64,000 nucleotides of DNA from Pedobacter sp. WC2423 (GTDB lineage Bacteria > Bacteroidota > Bacteroidia > Sphingobacteriales > Sphingobacteriaceae). The stretch is taken from NCBI RefSeq assembly GCF_040822065.1, contig NZ_CP162005.1, positions 4,588,001-4,652,000 of the forward strand, in the 5' to 3' direction. The notes under the pieces were generated by a model. That model searched no databases and was not told the DNA's origin. It saw only the letters and a program-made list of their open reading frames with translations. Every line of letters starts with the position of its first letter. The first letter of the stretch is position 1. Below, one piece after another: positions 1 to 8,944 of this stretch. The position numbers and the translations under genes were made by a program.

Positions 1-2
1 TT

Positions 3-1391
3 ATAGAACTGGAAGATGTACAGGTTGTGATTGGTTTAATGGGGTCTGTTAAAGATTTCGAAGAGCAGTCTGATGAAGAACCAGCAGCAGCTTATAATCA
101 TGCTTATTCTTCCACATTTGCAGAGCGGAAAATTTACAGAGACACAGAAGACGCGATGGTGGCAGGTGTGTGTGCTGGATTAAGTCATTACCTGAATATG
201 GATGTTAGTATTATCCGTATTGTAGCCGCTTTATCAGTGATGTTAGGTGGTTCAGGTTTGGTTGCTTACCTGGTTTTATGGATTGCAATCCCTATAGCTT
301 CTACCAGAGCAGAACGTATGGCCATGAAAGGGGAGGCTGCAAACCTTCAGGGATTTAAAAGAAATTTTGAGGAAGAGCTTTCCAGTTTAAAAGATAACCT
401 GAAGCATGCGAATGAGCACCTGCGTCCTTTCGTTAAACATTCCGGAACCTTTATTACAGAGTTCATTACTGTTTTAGGAACATTTTTACAGGGTTCTGGA
501 AAGGTTATTTTTAAGTTCATCGCGATCATCTTAATGCTGATTGGTTCAGTACTTCTATTGAGTGATTTTGTGGCACTGGCTTCCATTCTTGGTGTGTGGT
601 ATTCAGGAGCCGTACAAGTATTCCCTTTTAATATTGTGAACGGATCTTACCTGACCATTTTCAGTATAGCTGCTTTCTTTACCATAGCGATCCCTTTATT
701 GGGGGTGATTTTGCTTTCGGTAAGAGTTGCATTTAATAGCCGTCCTGTTCATCAGATGTTATCTTACGGTCTGCTTTTGATCTGGTTATGTGCACTTTCG
801 GTTGGGATTTTCTTTATCGCAAAAACAGGTACAGAATTTAAAGAACAAGCTAATTTTACGCAGACTTTGCCATTAAAAGCTTATCCCGTTTATACACTGG
901 AAGTTGATAAGACAATGTTTTTCAGTAAAGAAGATAGTTTACAATATCGTTTAAATTCAACTGATTTTATTGGGAAAATTATTCAGAAAGACCCTGAAAG
1001 ATCCTCTGCTTCGCCCAGAAATGTATCGATCAGAATAGAGAAAAGTGAAGGGAGCGTGCCTGTGCTGATCCAGAGTTACAGTTCACAAGGACGGGATTTC
1101 GCGATCGCGTTAAACCACGCTAAAAACATCCGTTACGACTTTGCACAGCAGGACTCCTTGTTGAAATTTGGCCCTGAAGTACATCTCAAAAAACATGAAT
1201 ACTGGAGAGATCAGCGTGTTGAACTGCTGATTAAACTTCCGGTAGGCACTAAACTCCGGATCAATAAAAACCTGGATCGTTACCTGAATGGCTATTCACT
1301 TTGGGAATGTGATGAGGAAAATTTTGTAGACGATAGGTATGAAGGGGTAATGACTGAAGAAGGATTGCAGTGTCAATCGGAGAAAAAATAG
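3..1391 (+). CDS. PspC-domain membrane protein, 5' truncated by window edge
   Basis: The frame is open from the first base, so the true start lies upstream; the GTG at 27 is not a convincing start. Family knowledge: Bacteroidota PspC proteins carry an N-terminal cytoplasmic region ending in a segment like ELEDVQVVIGLMGSVKDF, which is exactly what is seen at the left edge. A PspC domain follows (RKIYRDTEDAMVAGVCAGLSHY, then a hydrophobic helix), then three more membrane segments around codons 155-270 and a soluble C-terminal part of about 185 residues. PspC proteins sense or relay envelope stress in the inner membrane. A PadR-type regulator is often the upstream neighbour in this phylum, but it is not in the window. 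Function beyond the family is inference. Confidence 0.85.
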   Translation: MELEDVQVVIGLMGSVKDFEEQSDEEPAAAYNHAYSSTFAERKIYRDTEDAMVAGVCAGLSHYLNMDVSIIRIVAALSVMLGGSGLVAYLVLWIAIPIASTRAERMAMKGEAANLQGFKRNFEEELSSLKDNLKHANEHLRPFVKHSGTFITEFITVLGTFLQGSGKVIFKFIAIILMLIGSVLLLSDFVALASILGVWYSGAVQVFPFNIVNGSYLTIFSIAAFFTIAIPLLGVILLSVRVAFNSRPVHQMLSYGLLLIWLCALSVGIFFIAKTGTEFKEQANFTQTLPLKAYPVYTLEVDKTMFFSKEDSLQYRLNSTDFIGKIIQKDPERSSASPRNVSIRIEKSEGSVPVLIQSYSSQGRDFAIALNHAKNIRYDFAQQDSLLKFGPEVHLKKHEYWRDQRVELLIKLPVGTKLRINKNLDRYLNGYSLWECDEENFVDDRYEGVMTEEGLQCQSEKK

Positions 1392-1401
1392 GCAAATAAT
1401 A

Positions 1402-1450
1402 AAGAGTTAGCTTCTGGATATTTTTTAGTAAATTTAATTAGCTAACTCTT
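1402..1450. repeat. 11-bp perfect inverted repeat with 27-nt loop
   Basis: AAGAGTTAGCT at 1402-1412 is mirrored by AGCTAACTCTT at 1440-1450. It sits between the stop of the PspC gene and the ATG of the CBS gene at 1459. There is no U-tract, so it is not a standard intrinsic terminator; it may be an mRNA hairpin or an operator. The right arm ends 8 nt before the CBS start codon. Confidence 0.5.
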
Positions 1451-1458
1451 AATATGTT

Positions 1459-1887
1459 ATGAAAACCGTAAAACAACTACTCAGCACTAAATCAGCACAG
1501 ATCTTTTCGGTTACGGCAGAAACATCTGTTCTGGATGCCTTAAGTGTAATGATGGATAAAAACATCAGTGCGCTGCTTATTCTGGAAGGCAGTCAGTTAT
1601 CAGGAATATTTACTGAGCGGGACTACGCAAGGAAAATCGTTCTCCAGGGAAAAACTTCTGCAGATACACCTTTAAGCGCAGTCATGACGAGCAACCCGAT
1701 TACAGTTTCTCCGAATGACAGTCTGGATAGCTGTATGGAAATTATGACGGACAAACACATCAGACATTTACCTGTCCTGGATGATCATCAGATTATTGGG
1801 ATGGTTTCAATTGGCGATGTGGTTAAATTCATCATCGAGGATCAAAAGCAGACCATTTCTCAATTAGAAGGTTATATCAACAGCTAG
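1459..1887 (+). CDS. CBS-pair domain protein
   Basis: A 142-residue protein made almost wholly of two CBS motifs (about residues 8-60 and 72-130). It shows the usual pattern: V.DAL..M...NISALLI, GIFTERDYARKIV, then PVLDDHQIIGMVSIGDVVK. Paired CBS modules bind adenosyl nucleotides and usually regulate a partner enzyme or channel; stand-alone versions of this size are common in Bacteroidota and are of unknown partner. The ATG at 1459 starts just before the first CBS motif, so the length fits. It lies downstream of the PspC gene on the same strand with an inverted repeat between them. Confidence 0.88.
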   Translation: MKTVKQLLSTKSAQIFSVTAETSVLDALSVMMDKNISALLILEGSQLSGIFTERDYARKIVLQGKTSADTPLSAVMTSNPITVSPNDSLDSCMEIMTDKHIRHLPVLDDHQIIGMVSIGDVVKFIIEDQKQTISQLEGYINS

Positions 1888-1914
1888 AAATTCCAGCTGC
1901 TGATTTAACTTATA

Positions 1915-4638
1915 CTATTTAACCGTATACCGGTATACATAACGGCCAACATTACCATTTGCATCTACGCCCTCAATGACTGCTCTGTAGGTTCCTTTGC
2001 CGTCTGCGTTATAAAACTCCAGCACGGTATCACCAGTAGCATTAGTTACGATTTTCGGGTTCCAGTAAATTGTGGTCCTTAAATCGTTTCCTGTATAAGA
2101 GCTGGTTTGCGTCACGTATTTAGGGGCATAAAACTCTCTGACTTTCGTATATCCTTTAGGGGTAAACTTAAGCATGTTGCTTTGTGGCATCATTTTCTTT
2201 AAGTCAGCAAGGCTCATGTTTGACTTAGGAATCTTTTTCGTGTTCACTACCAATACCCCATTACAGTTGTAATTCTTGAAAACAAGGCCCAGCTGATCCT
2301 TTAAGAAAATTTCTATAGACTCTACATCCGCAGGCTGAATACTACCCAGGTTAATCGCATCTACTGCGTTTCCATTAATGAATACTTGTACTGGTGTGCT
2401 TTTATTACCCTGCATATAATCACGGGTAACAAAAAATCTGTCCGTATCAAAAGTAAGTCCCATAGCCATAGATTTAAGGCAGGTTAAGAGGTCATTACAG
2501 CCACTCAATCTTTCTCCGTCAATCAGGTGGTCTGGCATCATACTTAATCCTGTTAAGGCGGTATGGTCTGCATGACTTGGTTTTTTAACCGTTGCTCCGG
2601 TAATTTTCACTTCCTTAAGCGTACGCAGATTACTGTATTGTTTTTTACTGTTATCCAGGTAAGCTGAAAGTGTACTGTCAATATTGATCACTTCAGTAGC
2701 CGGGTAAGGATTGCTCGTCACTTCCGGAAATGGAGGGTTATCCAGAACAATCATCATGTTACTTCCTGCTGCATTATATTTTGCGTTGATCAGTAATTCT
2801 GCACCATCTTCGAAAACCAGGTTAGGAAAGGCGAAAAGGCCGGAGTTTGTAGTCAGTGTTTCTGAAGAAAGCGTTCTGCCAGGGCTGGTTAAACGCAATG
2901 CTCCTTTTCTGACTGGCATTCCTGTTCTGTCTCTCAGGATACCTGTGATACTCATTCCCTGTTCAGGAAGATAAGTATTTGTAGGAAACCTGTTCGCCAT
3001 GATTTCTTTGTAAGAGAAGCGGCGGTAACCCTGAGTCAGCATTAGAATATCAAGTTCTGCACGTTTTTTCTCATCACTTTTTACGAAGTAATAGTTTGGA
3101 CGCTCTACGAAACCCTGCAAATCTGAGGTCAGTAATAATGAACTTAATATGGTTGTTTCTGTAGTTTCATCTACCGGAACTTTCTGCTGATCGGTTACAC
3201 TAAGAGAGAAATTCCCTACTAAGCGCTGTGTCGAATCTTTGGCAGAAACCGTCATTCTTACTTTTTGTCTGACTTTATAAGCAGGAAGATCTGATTTTAA
3301 AGTCAGGTTCATGGCATTTTTATGCATTACGAAGGCTAAACGTTCACTGATCGGTTCGCCTGTTGCAGAAAAAAGTGTAAGCTGAACAATTCCCGAAGGA
3401 AATTTAGCTGTTGGTATTTTTGCTGCGGTTACCTGTGTTTGTAATTTAGTTTGTGCTGCATAATAAACCTGACCGGCATTTTGTGCAATTAAATAAACAC
3501 TTTTACCTTGATTTTGCTGGAAATAGGTATCGCTGGCTACGATCTTGAAATTGATCATATCCGGATTCGCTGTATTCGCCTGTACGGAAATTCCGGATTC
3601 AACTGGTTTTGGCAGGTCAACTACTTTTTTAGAACCATCGCTGAAAGTAACGGTTGCTTTATAAGTTTTACCCCCTTCTGCATTCAGGTAGAAAGCGCCC
3701 ATTCCAAGGTGGGTAGAATTAAATGCGGTAATCTGATTCCCATCGCTATCGGCTATAGTTCCTTTGACTTCAATCCCAAGACCGTCTTGTTTAATAGCTT
3801 TGAAGGCAACTTGTGTCGGGATACCTTTAACCAGTTCCCCACCTTCAGGAAAAAATTGGATATCTGTGCTGATTGCTTTTGGTTTAAGTACAAAAGAAGA
3901 GTTCAGTACTTCCTGGTTGCCCATGTTGAGCTCAGTAGTCAGATCTCCTTTAGTGATGAATTCATTTTTCTTAGGGGTGATACTTATTTTTAAAATACCG
4001 TTCTGATCTGTGACTCCTCTGCCTTTACTCACAACCTCATAATTTGACATGACGCTCCAGTTGACTGGTTTATTGGCCAGGATAGCTTTATCGAGATTCT
4101 TAAACTGAATCTGAGCATTGATGACCTGGCTTTTATCGGTTTGTACGTTGTTATAGGTCAAATGGGTAATCAATTTCTTGTCTATGGCTTCTCCAATCGT
4201 AATAGTTTTAGTGAAGAAATAATCCGGGCTGGAATTGAACATCCATACTGTATAGGCCCTCACATAATAATTGCCTTGTTTAAAATTCACCATGTCAAGT
4301 TCCAGACTTCCGTAAGCTACGCTGTTGGTGACTGGTAATTTGAGTGATTTGACCAGTGAATCCTGACTATTGATCACATCTACATAGACCACTTTGCTCA
4401 GTGGCGAAGGAATATTCTGTTCAAAAGTGAGATAGGCTTTGAAGAACATGGTATCTGCAACGCTGTAATATGGTTTATCAAAGTGGAGATAGACTTTTTC
4501 TACTGGGTGCTGTTCTGCAATGATCTTCGATTTATTAAGAATATTGCTGAGCATAACGGTGTCCTGTTGTGCTGATGCCTGGAATCCTAAAGCAAAGCAA
4601 AGTATAAACAATGCAAATGATATTTTAAAGTAGTTCAT
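1915..4638 (-). CDS. Outer-membrane MG2 / TonB-plug-like protein
   Basis: A 907-residue exported protein. From ATG 4638 it begins with a signal peptide (MNYFKISFALFILCFALGF then ASAQQ); a TTG six codons upstream is less likely. Residues about 45-140 resemble the macroglobulin MG2 domain (VYLHFDKPYYSVADTMFFKA, GNYYVRAYTVWM). The C-terminal third has a plug-like part (VQVFINGNAVDAINLGSIQP, then VESIEIFLKDQLGLVF). Sphingobacteriaceae carry many such proteins, usually annotated as carboxypeptidase-regulatory-like or TonB plug-domain proteins, thought to act at the outer membrane. No beta-barrel is evident, so it is not a full transporter. Substrate unknown. The upstream region holds an unusual phased repeat array. 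Confidence 0.75.
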   Translation of the reverse strand: MNYFKISFALFILCFALGFQASAQQDTVMLSNILNKSKIIAEQHPVEKVYLHFDKPYYSVADTMFFKAYLTFEQNIPSPLSKVVYVDVINSQDSLVKSLKLPVTNSVAYGSLELDMVNFKQGNYYVRAYTVWMFNSSPDYFFTKTITIGEAIDKKLITHLTYNNVQTDKSQVINAQIQFKNLDKAILANKPVNWSVMSNYEVVSKGRGVTDQNGILKISITPKKNEFITKGDLTTELNMGNQEVLNSSFVLKPKAISTDIQFFPEGGELVKGIPTQVAFKAIKQDGLGIEVKGTIADSDGNQITAFNSTHLGMGAFYLNAEGGKTYKATVTFSDGSKKVVDLPKPVESGISVQANTANPDMINFKIVASDTYFQQNQGKSVYLIAQNAGQVYYAAQTKLQTQVTAAKIPTAKFPSGIVQLTLFSATGEPISERLAFVMHKNAMNLTLKSDLPAYKVRQKVRMTVSAKDSTQRLVGNFSLSVTDQQKVPVDETTETTILSSLLLTSDLQGFVERPNYYFVKSDEKKRAELDILMLTQGYRRFSYKEIMANRFPTNTYLPEQGMSITGILRDRTGMPVRKGALRLTSPGRTLSSETLTTNSGLFAFPNLVFEDGAELLINAKYNAAGSNMMIVLDNPPFPEVTSNPYPATEVINIDSTLSAYLDNSKKQYSNLRTLKEVKITGATVKKPSHADHTALTGLSMMPDHLIDGERLSGCNDLLTCLKSMAMGLTFDTDRFFVTRDYMQGNKSTPVQVFINGNAVDAINLGSIQPADVESIEIFLKDQLGLVFKNYNCNGVLVVNTKKIPKSNMSLADLKKMMPQSNMLKFTPKGYTKVREFYAPKYVTQTSSYTGNDLRTTIYWNPKIVTNATGDTVLEFYNADGKGTYRAVIEGVDANGNVGRYVYRYTVK

Positions 4639-4778
4639 GAATTGCGGGTGATACAAGATTAATCTTGCTAATATATTGAATTATGCAGGAGCTTCCATCA
4701 CCTTCGGGAACCTTTAACATATTTTGACATTTAAGGAAGGTCAACAGGAAGGCTATGTAGTGCTCTGGTTAAGTTATG

Positions 4779-4873
4779 TATGAATCCATATCCGCTCTGT
4801 GCTGAGTCCATGGTGAGTCCATGTATTTCCTGGAAAAGGTGGACTCAACGTGGACTCACTGTGGATTCATATA
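4779..4873. repeat. Phased inverted array of the octamer TGARTCCA
   Basis: Six copies of one octamer. Three read TGAATCCA (4781), TGAGTCCA (4803) and TGAGTCCA (4814); three are the inverse, TGGACTCA (4840), TGGACTCA (4851) and TGGATTCA (4862). Within each half the starts are 11 or 22 bp apart, about one or two helical turns. The halves can fold into one long hairpin. It lies upstream of the MG2-protein gene. It could be a cooperative protein-binding array or a structured leader. Confidence 0.8.
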
Positions 4874-4930
4874 GGGGTTAACTACTGTACTTACTGAAGT
4901 CCATATACCGGAAACCCTGGTTTTTTATGC

Positions 4931-4964
4931 AAAAAAAATGAGCCTGGTTTCCCGGGCTCATTTT
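4931..4964 (-). terminator. Intrinsic terminator of the nitroreductase gene
   Basis: Stem AAAATGAGCC / GGCTCATTTT around a 10-nt loop, followed on the minus strand by a run of U from the A8 at 4931-4938. It is 33 nt past the nitroreductase stop. Confidence 0.85.
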
Positions 4965-4996
4965 CCTTGACTGTTTGAATTTAAACAGGTATTATT

Positions 4997-5629
4997 TTAG
5001 TTATATTCGATAACGAATTCATTTTTTGGTGTACGTACTTTTTTCAAGTTCACTAACCAGTCTTCGCTTTCGTTTCTGTAACCTAATGGCAGCATGGTAA
5101 CACTACGAAGGCCTTTTTCTCTCAAACCTAACAATTCGTCCAGTTCAGCAGGATTAAATCCTTCCATTGGTGTTGCATCTACTTTTAACAAGGCAGCTTC
5201 TGTAAGCGCTACACCAAAACCAATATATGCCTGTCTGGCAGCGTGGTTAAAGTTTACTTCTTCAGGTCTTGTAGTATAGTTTGAACTTAACTGGATTTCA
5301 TAGTCTGATGGAGTTTCATCAGGAAGACCGCGTTCAGCATTGGTGCGGGCAAAAACGGCTCTGATATTTTGTTCCGTATAGTTATCCCATGCTGCAAAAA
5401 TAAGCAGGTGTGAAGAATCAACAATTTGAGACTGTCCAAAAGCAATAGTCTGGATTTTTGCTTTTAATTCCTCGTTTGTTACTACAATTACTTTAAATGG
5501 CTGAAGGCCAGATGAAGTTGGTGCAAGACGGGCAGCTTCAACAATCTGGTCAACCTTAGCTTGAGGGACCTTTTCTCCATTCATTTTTTTTGTTGCATAC
5601 CGCCATTTAAGCGCATCTATTAAGCTCAT
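4997..5629 (-). CDS. Nitroreductase-family NAD(P)H oxidoreductase
   Basis: A 210-residue FMN-dependent oxidoreductase of the nitroreductase superfamily, close to NfsB/YfkO type by length. The N-terminal motif LKWRYATKKMNG and the following LAPTSSGLQPFKVIVV match the FMN-binding region; a second FMN contact region is the GLRSVTMLPLGYRNE segment near residues 170-185. Such enzymes reduce nitro compounds, quinones or enones in the cytoplasm as a homodimer; the natural substrate cannot be read from sequence. It is monocistronic, with an exact -7 element at 5688-5695 and its own terminator. Confidence 0.88.
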   Translation of the reverse strand: MSLIDALKWRYATKKMNGEKVPQAKVDQIVEAARLAPTSSGLQPFKVIVVTNEELKAKIQTIAFGQSQIVDSSHLLIFAAWDNYTEQNIRAVFARTNAERGLPDETPSDYEIQLSSNYTTRPEEVNFNHAARQAYIGFGVALTEAALLKVDATPMEGFNPAELDELLGLREKGLRSVTMLPLGYRNESEDWLVNLKKVRTPKNEFVIEYN

Positions 5630-5687
5630 AATTTTTTATTTTAAAGTATATATATCTGTTGTGACATCTAATTAATAACAGTGTTAA

Positions 5688-5695
5688 CAAATGTA
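5688..5695 (-). promoter_or_regulatory. -7 promoter element for nitroreductase
   Basis: TACATTTG on the minus strand, an exact match to TAnnTTTG, about 58 nt before the start codon. No clear -33 TTG seen. Confidence 0.5.
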
Positions 5696-5901
5696 AGTAT
5701 GTTATTTAGGTTTGATGAAAATCAAGATTGATTTTACTTTTGGATGATATTGAATTAAATGAATGAAAAGAAATCTCCCTTAAGATTTGGATAAGTTTTG
5801 TTTTTTTAGTAAAATCGTTAATTGTTATGCTTGCATAAAATAAATGAGCAATTCTGATGATTACAGCAACAAGCAAAACGTCAATTTAATACCAACCAAA
5901 T

Positions 5902-7116
5902 ATGAAAAAGATTTTACTAAGTTTTTTACTCGCGGTGCCTATTCTGGGCTACTCGCAATCTTACCAGGTTAACCTTCAGGGGCAAAAGCAGACCGCAATG
6001 GGCGGTGCAGGTACAGGAGTTGCTTTAGATGAAGCAGCTGTATTTTTTAACCCTGGCGCGGTATCCTTTCTTAAAAAGAATGGGGTACAGGCAGGTGGAA
6101 GTGCAATTTTTTTGAAAGCAGCTTTCAGAGAAAATGGTTCAAACATTAAGGAATATACTAAAGATAAATTAACAGTACCACCAGCTGCTTATGCTGTATT
6201 TGGTAATCCGAATAACAGACTTCGTTTCGGACTGGGTGTTTATGTACCATTTGGTGGTGCTGTACACTGGGATCCAAACTGGACTGGTAAATATACCGTG
6301 ACTTCACTGGATCTGCAGGCTATTTTTGTTCAGCCTACTTTGAGTTATAAAATTACTGATCATATTGGTATCGGTGCCGGTTTTGTTTATTCCAATGGAA
6401 AAGTTGATTTAAAAAGAGGAATACCACTTACTTTAAATGATGGCACATCAGCCACTGCGCAGCTTAAAGGTCATACACATGATTTTGGCTGGAATGCAGG
6501 TATCTATGTAGAAACTGTATCTGGCGTAACGATCGGTGTAACGCACCGTTCACAGGTAACTGCGCAAGTAAAAGACGGAGATGCTATATTCAAGGTTCCA
6601 GAAGCATTACAAAGCGGTTTCCCTACAAAATTTAATGCCAATCTGCCTTTACCAGCAACATCTTCTATTGGTTTAGGGTTTTATCCATCTTCGAAAACAA
6701 TTATTGCTGTGGATGCAAACTGGGTTCACTGGAGCAAATATAAAGTACTGGCCTTTGACTATAATAACAATTCAAGAATTCCAAACACGAGTTCTCCAAG
6801 AAATTACCATGATGGAGGTGCCTTACGTGTAGGTATTCAAAATATGGCCACCGAGCGTTTAGCTTTAAGATTAGGTGCTGCATATGCGTTTACACCTGTT
6901 GGAAAAGGGTATGTAACACCAGAGGTTCCGGATGCTAACCGTATTCTGCTAAGTGCAGGTTTAGGTTACAAGGCATCTGAACGTTTCAGTATTGATTTAT
7001 CTTTCTTGTATGAAAATATTAAATCAAGAAATGAAACAAATATAGAAACCAATTTAAGCGGGGATTTCAAAACCGTTGCTTATATCCCTGGCATTGCTTT
7101 ATCTTATAAATGGTAA
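5902..7116 (+). CDS. OmpP1/FadL-family outer-membrane transporter
   Basis: A 404-residue protein with signal peptide (MKKILLSFLLAVPILGYSQS) and the FadL/TodX signature at the mature N-terminus (LQGQKQTAMGGAGTGVALD, then EAAVFFNPG), where the N-terminal plug contacts the barrel. The rest alternates amphipathic strands and ends in an aromatic-terminated strand (ALSYKW), as expected for an outer-membrane barrel. FadL-family proteins pass hydrophobic molecules such as fatty acids; the ligand here is unknown. The SGNH-hydrolase lipoprotein starts 20 nt downstream, so the two are probably one transcript: a lipid or ester hydrolase paired with an uptake channel. Confidence 0.9.
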   Translation: MKKILLSFLLAVPILGYSQSYQVNLQGQKQTAMGGAGTGVALDEAAVFFNPGAVSFLKKNGVQAGGSAIFLKAAFRENGSNIKEYTKDKLTVPPAAYAVFGNPNNRLRFGLGVYVPFGGAVHWDPNWTGKYTVTSLDLQAIFVQPTLSYKITDHIGIGAGFVYSNGKVDLKRGIPLTLNDGTSATAQLKGHTHDFGWNAGIYVETVSGVTIGVTHRSQVTAQVKDGDAIFKVPEALQSGFPTKFNANLPLPATSSIGLGFYPSSKTIIAVDANWVHWSKYKVLAFDYNNNSRIPNTSSPRNYHDGGALRVGIQNMATERLALRLGAAYAFTPVGKGYVTPEVPDANRILLSAGLGYKASERFSIDLSFLYENIKSRNETNIETNLSGDFKTVAYIPGIALSYKW

Positions 7117-7136
7117 TCACCTTTCAGCAAAACATT

Positions 7137-8456
7137 ATGAACTCGAAATTTATATTCAGAAGTATGCTTGCAGTAGCTGTTGTTACAGCTGCATCCTGCA
7201 AGCCAGAACTAAAAACAGTAGCGCCCAGTAAAGGGAGTGCAGATTTTACAAGATATATTGCAGTCGGAAACTCTTTAACTTCAGGATTCGCAGATGGCGG
7301 ATTATATCTGGAAGGTCAGCAGAATGCATTTCCATTGATGATTGGTACGCAAATGCAAACTGTTGGTGGTGGTACTTTCAGTATGCCTTTTTTCAATGCA
7401 AACCAGGCAAACGGATCAGGTTATAAAAAATTATCAAGCTTTACGGCTGCCGGAGATCCGGTGATTACGGATGTACCTGCGCAGGCAGCGATCGGCACGG
7501 CAACTGTTCCGGGTTTTGGAACGGTTCCTCTTTTTACAAAATATGCGGGTGATCTGAACAATTACGGTGTACCGGGTATCAGGTTAAACAACATTACGCT
7601 AACTTATTACGGGAATTTAAATCCTTATTTTGAACGTTTGTTGCCAAATACTTCACCAGCTAATACAACTTCATATCTTAGTTTTGTGAATGCTAAGCCT
7701 TTTACTTTCTTTAGTATGTGGTTAGGTAATAATGATGTGTTAGGTTATGCTACCGGCGGAGCTGCTGTTGCATCAGATTTTCCTACTGATAAAGCGTTAT
7801 TTACGCAGTTGTATAATCTTGCTGCAAGCACAATGATCAAGGGTGGAGCTGGCGGTACTGGTGCTAAAGGTGTAGTCGCTACTATACCTGATGTTTTAAG
7901 CACGCCTTATTTCACAACAGTTACTTTAAAAGCATTGTTAACAGCGGTTCAGGCTTCTGCGCCAACTGTTCAGGCTATCTTTATTCAGCCTGGTACAGGA
8001 GCTCCGAGACCTGCTACAGCAGAAGATTACTTTTTGCTTCCTTTAAGGGCTGCAAACGTAATTGGAAAGCCTAACGCAGCGGGCTTGCCTTATGGTTTAC
8101 ATCCTGGAAATCCGGTGGAAAGTAAGTATGTGTTAGATAAAGCGGAAGCTGCTGTTATTGTTGATTATACAAATTCTTATAATGCAACGATTAAAAGTGT
8201 GGCGGCTTCAAAGGGTCTTGCTTTAGTAGATGCAAATGCTTTGCTTAAAGTTTATGGAGCGGGTAAGGTAGTGAACGGTGCAGCAGTTAGTGCAGCCTAT
8301 ATTACTGGAAATCTTTTCTCTTTAGATGGGATTCACCTTACTCCGTTTGGTTATGCGATCATAGCGAATGAGTTTATTAAATCTATCAATTCACAGTATG
8401 GTTCTAGTATTCCAACTGTAGATGTGACTAAATACAGAGGGGTTAAGTTTCCTTAA
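7137..8456 (+). CDS. SGNH/GDSL-hydrolase lipoprotein
   Basis: The ATG at 7137 gives a lipoprotein signal peptide ending in AASC (Cys about residue 21); an upstream GTG at 7110 would overlap the fadL-like gene and spoil the signal peptide. SGNH blocks are visible: block I YIAVGNSLTSGFADGG (nucleophile Ser), block III MWLGNNDVLGYA, and block V LDGIHLTPFGYAIIA with catalytic Asp/His. 439 residues is long for the family, with a large insertion between blocks. Likely an esterase or lipase anchored to the outer membrane, working with the FadL-type channel made from the same transcript. Substrate unknown. Confidence 0.88.
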   Translation: MNSKFIFRSMLAVAVVTAASCKPELKTVAPSKGSADFTRYIAVGNSLTSGFADGGLYLEGQQNAFPLMIGTQMQTVGGGTFSMPFFNANQANGSGYKKLSSFTAAGDPVITDVPAQAAIGTATVPGFGTVPLFTKYAGDLNNYGVPGIRLNNITLTYYGNLNPYFERLLPNTSPANTTSYLSFVNAKPFTFFSMWLGNNDVLGYATGGAAVASDFPTDKALFTQLYNLAASTMIKGGAGGTGAKGVVATIPDVLSTPYFTTVTLKALLTAVQASAPTVQAIFIQPGTGAPRPATAEDYFLLPLRAANVIGKPNAAGLPYGLHPGNPVESKYVLDKAEAAVIVDYTNSYNATIKSVAASKGLALVDANALLKVYGAGKVVNGAAVSAAYITGNLFSLDGIHLTPFGYAIIANEFIKSINSQYGSSIPTVDVTKYRGVKFP

Positions 8457-8484
8457 TTCCTTGATTCTTTGATGAACATCGATA

Positions 8485-8522
8485 AAAAAACGGCAACCTC
8501 CAGATTGGGGTTGCCGTTTTTT
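8485..8522 (+). terminator. Intrinsic terminator after SGNH hydrolase
   Basis: Stem AAAAAACGGCAACC / GGTTGCCGTTTTTT, 28 nt past the stop codon. It can work in both directions because A and T runs flank it. Confidence 0.88.
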
Positions 8523-8525
8523 GTT

Positions 8526-8784
8526 AATTATAAATCTCCTGTTTTCTTGTTGTTTCACTGGCTGCACAGCCGTTTGTTCCGAAGGTGTCTTGTCAATACG
8601 AGCATTGTAGTTCCAGTAGTTACGGTCTCTGTAAAGCGGGCTGGGGCTAAGTACTCCAATCTCTATGGAAGCTGAATTCGTCTTTGTCACAGTCCATTCT
8701 CACAAGGTTAGCGAAATGAGATAATTTTTTTTATGGTTTTTCTTTAAGAAATAAGATGGCTATAGTTAAGTTGTACTGCAAGGG
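8526..8784 (-). other. Gene-free stretch, possible decayed coding fragment
   Basis: On the minus strand an open frame between a TGA near 8700 and the terminator region encodes a stretch with protein-like composition, including SPLYRDRNYWNYNARIDKTP and EQTAVQPVKQQENRRF. It has only a GTG start (8690), no upstream coding sequence, and it runs through the terminator hairpin at 8485-8522. It may be the tail of a lost gene or chance. No other gene is seen here. Confidence 0.2.
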
Positions 8785-8872
8785 ACAGTAAAAAACAGAG
8801 CGCCTGTTTTCGTACTGGAATTCATGAAGAATGAATCATGTACTGAAAACAGGCGCTCTGTTTTTTTACTGT
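8785..8872. terminator. Long branched hairpin, probable bidirectional terminator
   Basis: Arms of about 30 bp (8785-8815 and 8839-8872) start with ACAGTAAAAAACAGAGCGCC and are nearly perfect complements. Inside lies a second stem ATTCAT / ATGAAT capped by GAAGA. It lies 73 nt past the msrA stop and between convergent genes. Two relatives occur at 21204-21289 and 58471-58561. Confidence 0.8.
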
Positions 8873-8944
8873 TTCAACTCGTGGTGGAGCTTTGTTCTGA
8901 AGCTTTTTCCACCAACGTTATGGTTAACCTAAGAATTGGTTGGA

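Larger units (their letters stand above)
4639..4996. other. Gene-free stretch with phased repeats and terminator
   Basis: 358 bp between two minus-strand genes. It holds the inverted array at 4779-4873 and the terminator at 4931-4964. No reading frame with coding character is seen. Confidence 0.7.

Noticed and set aside
3508..3993. Plus-strand 161-codon frame inside the MG2-protein gene
   Set aside because: Fully antisense to a well-supported 907-residue gene; composition is that of a shadow frame.
8469..8675. Plus-strand 68-codon frame after the SGNH hydrolase
   Set aside because: It begins inside the intrinsic terminator and lacks any coding signal.
8879..8917. Imperfect hairpin GTGGTGGAGCTT / AAGC..TCCACCAAC near the msrA 3' end
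   Set aside because: The arms pair only with bulges and there is no U-tract; the strong hairpin at 8785-8872 is the better terminator.
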